Assembly: GCA_030682595.1 (NCBI GenBank)
Contig: JAUXNZ010000096.1
Location: forward strand, 1-7,480
Length of the DNA stretch: 7,480 nt
Origin: Rhodocyclaceae bacterium
GTDB lineage: Bacteria > Pseudomonadota > Gammaproteobacteria > Burkholderiales > Rhodocyclaceae
Reading direction: 5' to 3'
Shown here one piece after another: positions 5,841 through 7,480 of the stretch. The notes under the pieces were generated by a model, which ran no database searches, was not told the origin of the DNA, and saw only the letters and a program-made list of their open reading frames with translations. Each line of letters opens with the position of its first letter. The first letter of the stretch is position 1. A program made the position numbers and the translations under genes.

Positions 5841-7220
5841 TTACTTATGGACACCCAGCTTCTCGCGCCAGCCGGGGAAGATTTTGTCGGCATCGCCGGG
5901 GAAGGATTCGAAGGCGCGGGCAAATTCCTTGTGCTCCTTGGCGAATTCGATCGGGTCGGCACCGGACTTCCAGCACTCGTAGGACTGGCGCAGGGAGATC
6001 GCGCCAGCCGCCGGGCTGTCGATATGGCCGTAGGAGCCGCCGCCGGAGGTGTTGATGACGTTGCCGTGGCCGAGGTTCTCGAAGAAGCCGGGCAGGCGCA
6101 GCGCGTTCATGCCACCGGAGATGATCGGGGTGGTCGGCTTCATGCCGTGCCATTCCTGATGGTAGTAGGGGCCGTCGGCGGAATCGCGCTCGATCATGTA
6201 GGCGATGTTGCGGTCATCGGCGGCACCTTCCATCTTGCCGTAGCCCATGGTGCCGACGTGGATGCCGGAGGCGCCCTGCAGGCGCGACATCTTGGCCAGC
6301 ACGAAGGCGGTGTAACCACGTAGCGCCGAGGGCGAAGTAACCGCGCCGTGACCGGCACGGTGGTAGTGCAGGTATTGGCCGGGGTACTGACGGCGGGCGG
6401 TGGTGACCATGCCGGGGCCGCCGACATAGCCGTCGACCAGGAAGGCCACCTTGTTGGCATCCGGGCCAAAGGTTTCGAGGATGAAATCGGCGCGGGCGAG
6501 CATTTCGTAATGGTCGTCGGCGGTGATGTTGGCCGAGAAGATCTTGGCCTGGCCGGTTTCGTCCATGGCGCGTTTCATGGCGTCGTACACCAGCGGGTAG
6601 ACTTTTTTGGCCGGGCAGAAGACCTGGTTGCCCTGGGGTTCGTCGTTCTTGATGAAGTCGCCGCCCAGCCAGAACTGGTAGGCCGCCTTGGCGAAGGGTT
6701 CGGGGCGCAGGCCCAGTTTCGGCTTGATGATGGTGCCGGCAATGTAACCGCCATTGACGCGGGGGCGACCGAGAATGTCCCACAGATCGGAAATGTCCTT
6801 GGCCGGGCCGTCATACAGGCGCAGGATTGACCATGGCACATAGAAGTCGTGCATCTTCAAGCACTTGACGTCACCCTGGCCTTGGTTGTTACCGATGCAA
6901 AGCGTCAGGAAGGAGACCAGCATGGCGCGACCGTCGGTCATGTTGCGGTCGAACAGGTCGATCGGGTAGGCAACTTTCATCACGCCCTTGGCTTCGTCGA
7001 TGAAATACACCAGAGCGTCCACACCCTTGGTGAATTCGTCGGTGGTACACACCTCGACGTTGGTGCCGGTGGAGGACTCGGCGGCGATGTGCGCGGCGGT
7101 TTCCAAGTAGCCGTAGCCTGCTGCAGGCTGCATGTGATAGGCGACCAGCACATGCTTGTCACCCTTGATCAGGTCTTCTTCTTTGAGGCTCAGGTCGGCG
7201 TAGCGGTTTGATTGGTCCAT
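5841..7220 (-). CDS. cbbM: Form II ribulose-1,5-bisphosphate carboxylase/oxygenase (RuBisCO)
   Basis: A 459-residue, full-length form II large subunit; no small-subunit gene is present or expected. It catalyses CO2 addition to RuBP, giving two 3-phosphoglycerate, in the cytosol. Numbering coincides with that of Rhodospirillum rubrum CbbM: Asn111, Lys166 in GTIIKPKLG, the carbamylated Lys191 with metal ligands Asp193 and Glu194 in GGDFIKNDEP, His287 and Arg288 in HYHRAGHGA, His321, loop-6 Lys329 in GTMGYGKMEG, Ser368-Gly370, and the phosphate-binding Gly393-Gly394. All catalytic residues are intact, so this is a true RuBisCO and not a form IV homologue. AAGGAG 8 nt before the ATG is a strong ribosome binding site. 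Upstream are CbbR-like boxes; downstream are a terminator and the activase genes. Form II enzymes have low CO2/O2 specificity, which suits CO2-rich, low-oxygen habitats. Confidence 0.98.
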   Translation of the reverse strand: MDQSNRYADLSLKEEDLIKGDKHVLVAYHMQPAAGYGYLETAAHIAAESSTGTNVEVCTTDEFTKGVDALVYFIDEAKGVMKVAYPIDLFDRNMTDGRAMLVSFLTLCIGNNQGQGDVKCLKMHDFYVPWSILRLYDGPAKDISDLWDILGRPRVNGGYIAGTIIKPKLGLRPEPFAKAAYQFWLGGDFIKNDEPQGNQVFCPAKKVYPLVYDAMKRAMDETGQAKIFSANITADDHYEMLARADFILETFGPDANKVAFLVDGYVGGPGMVTTARRQYPGQYLHYHRAGHGAVTSPSALRGYTAFVLAKMSRLQGASGIHVGTMGYGKMEGAADDRNIAYMIERDSADGPYYHQEWHGMKPTTPIISGGMNALRLPGFFENLGHGNVINTSGGGSYGHIDSPAAGAISLRQSYECWKSGADPIEFAKEHKEFARAFESFPGDADKIFPGWREKLGVHK

Positions 7221-7228
7221 TGTTCCTT

Positions 7229-7234
7229 CTCCTT
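7229..7234 (-). promoter_or_regulatory. Ribosome binding site of cbbM
   Basis: AAGGAG, 8 nt before the ATG on the minus strand, followed by a second purine run (AAGGA) at 7224-7228. It is the best ribosome binding site of the cbb genes here, consistent with high RuBisCO production. Confidence 0.85.
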
Positions 7235-7262
7235 TGAGTGTTGTTATGTTGCGATGGCCACT

Positions 7263-7268
7263 ATCCTA
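7263..7268 (-). promoter_or_regulatory. Possible -10 element of the cbbM promoter
   Basis: TAGGAT on the minus strand, 42 nt before the ATG, fits the -10 consensus at four of six positions. The region 17 nt upstream lacks a good -35 and overlaps the inner CbbR-like box, as expected for an activator-dependent promoter. Consensus and position are the only evidence. Confidence 0.3.
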
Positions 7269-7276
7269 GTGAGGTT

Positions 7277-7305
7277 TAACTATAAATAACAGTCACATAT
7301 GTTTA
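7277..7305 (-). promoter_or_regulatory. Pair of CbbR-like binding boxes upstream of cbbM
   Basis: On the minus strand the sequence reads TAA-N7-TGA (7305-7293), three bases, then TTA-N7-TTA (7289-7277). Both fit the TNA-N7-TNA (T-N11-A) pattern of the LysR-type CO2-fixation regulator CbbR, and the two boxes are about one and a half helical turns apart. The first contains the palindrome ACATATGT. They sit 57-85 nt before the cbbM ATG in an AT-rich stretch that stands out from the GC-rich surroundings. No cbbR gene is in the window. Short degenerate motifs can occur by chance in AT-rich DNA. Confidence 0.5.
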
Positions 7306-7311
7306 TGCCGA

Positions 7312-7480
7312 CTATAAGGTTTTATCGAAAATGTTCCGCAGGTCGGCCAGCGTGGTGGCAGCCAGGTCCGGCAGCACTTTGAGCGCGCCGGTAAAGTCCT
7401 GTCCGTGGGTGTAGGCGTTCTCGGTAATCAGCGTCGGGATGCCGGCGGCGCGGCTGGACTTCAGGCCATTTTCAGAATCC
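7312..7480 (-). CDS. CbbY-like HAD-superfamily phosphatase, C-terminal fragment
   Basis: An open frame enters from the right edge (first full codon at 7479) and ends with TAG at 7314-7312, giving 55 visible C-terminal residues. It begins DSENGLKSSRAAGIPTLIT and continues with NAYTHGQDFTGA. The opening is the fourth HAD motif, where the acidic DS residues bind the catalytic Mg2+, and the continuation matches what I know of CbbY proteins (EDSENGL, then AAG and NAYT). CbbY dephosphorylates xylulose-1,5-bisphosphate, a misfire product that inhibits RuBisCO, so it complements CbbQO functionally. It lies directly upstream of cbbM on the same strand with 91 nt between. Phosphoglycolate phosphatase or a beta-phosphoglucomutase-like enzyme cannot be excluded from this fragment, so I assign no symbol. 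Confidence 0.8.
   Translation of the reverse strand, partial: DSENGLKSSRAAGIPTLITENAYTHGQDFTGALKVLPDLAATTLADLRNIFDKTL

Noticed and set aside
4820..6055. A long + strand open frame (411 codons) across cbbQ and the end of cbbM
   Set aside because: It is antisense to two well-supported genes, starts inside the cbbO start region, reads through the inverted repeat and both intergenic gaps, and has no recognisable domain. It reflects high GC content.
5841..7220. RuBisCO-like protein (form IV)
   Set aside because: All catalytic residues, including the carbamylated Lys191 and loop-6 Lys329, are present at form II positions.
1..7480. tRNA or rRNA genes, prophage or IS transposase genes
   Set aside because: No cloverleaf, rRNA-like segment, integrase or transposase motif was seen on either strand; all long gaps are accounted for by repeats and promoters.

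Overview
This 7.5 kb window is GC-rich and looks chromosomal. It fits an autotrophic betaproteobacterium (Gallionellaceae, Sulfuricellaceae or Rhodocyclales-like lithoautotroph). That placement is inferred from the form II RuBisCO with linked CbbQ/CbbO, the CbbY-like fragment and the style of the intergenic repeats; no marker gene is present to prove it.

Layout. On the + strand, the window opens in the last ~69 codons of an unidentified single-span membrane protein. After 22 nt comes a lipoprotein with three rhodanese domains (235-1413), and the pair ends at a strong bidirectional terminator (1420-1459). Everything after that is on the - strand. In transcription order, from high to low coordinates, it runs: the 3' end of a CbbY-like HAD phosphatase (7480-7312), a 91-nt promoter region with two CbbR-like boxes, cbbM (7220-5841), a terminator hairpin, cbbQ (5770-4967), an 84-bp inverted-repeat element, cbbO (4833-2563), a REP/MITE-like GC-rich element, and a plant-type ferredoxin-NADP+ reductase homologue (2330-1473).

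How the genes work together. CbbM fixes CO2 in the Calvin-Benson-Bassham cycle. The MoxR-type AAA+ ATPase CbbQ and the VWA-domain adaptor CbbO form the RuBisCO activase that removes inhibitory sugar phosphates. CbbY-family phosphatases degrade one such inhibitor, xylulose-1,5-bisphosphate. The FNR homologue could link reduced ferredoxin and NADP(H) pools for the cycle, but that is inferred from position and it has changes at key family residues. The rhodanese lipoprotein belongs to a separate, convergent unit and suggests envelope sulfur chemistry.

The genes are mostly recognisable families, and I do not see a wholly new system. The most interesting material is non-coding or in variants: the CbbR-like box pair, the terminator between cbbM and cbbQ, two different repeat elements in the gaps either side of cbbO, the CxGxxC rhodanese domains, and the altered active site of the FNR homologue.
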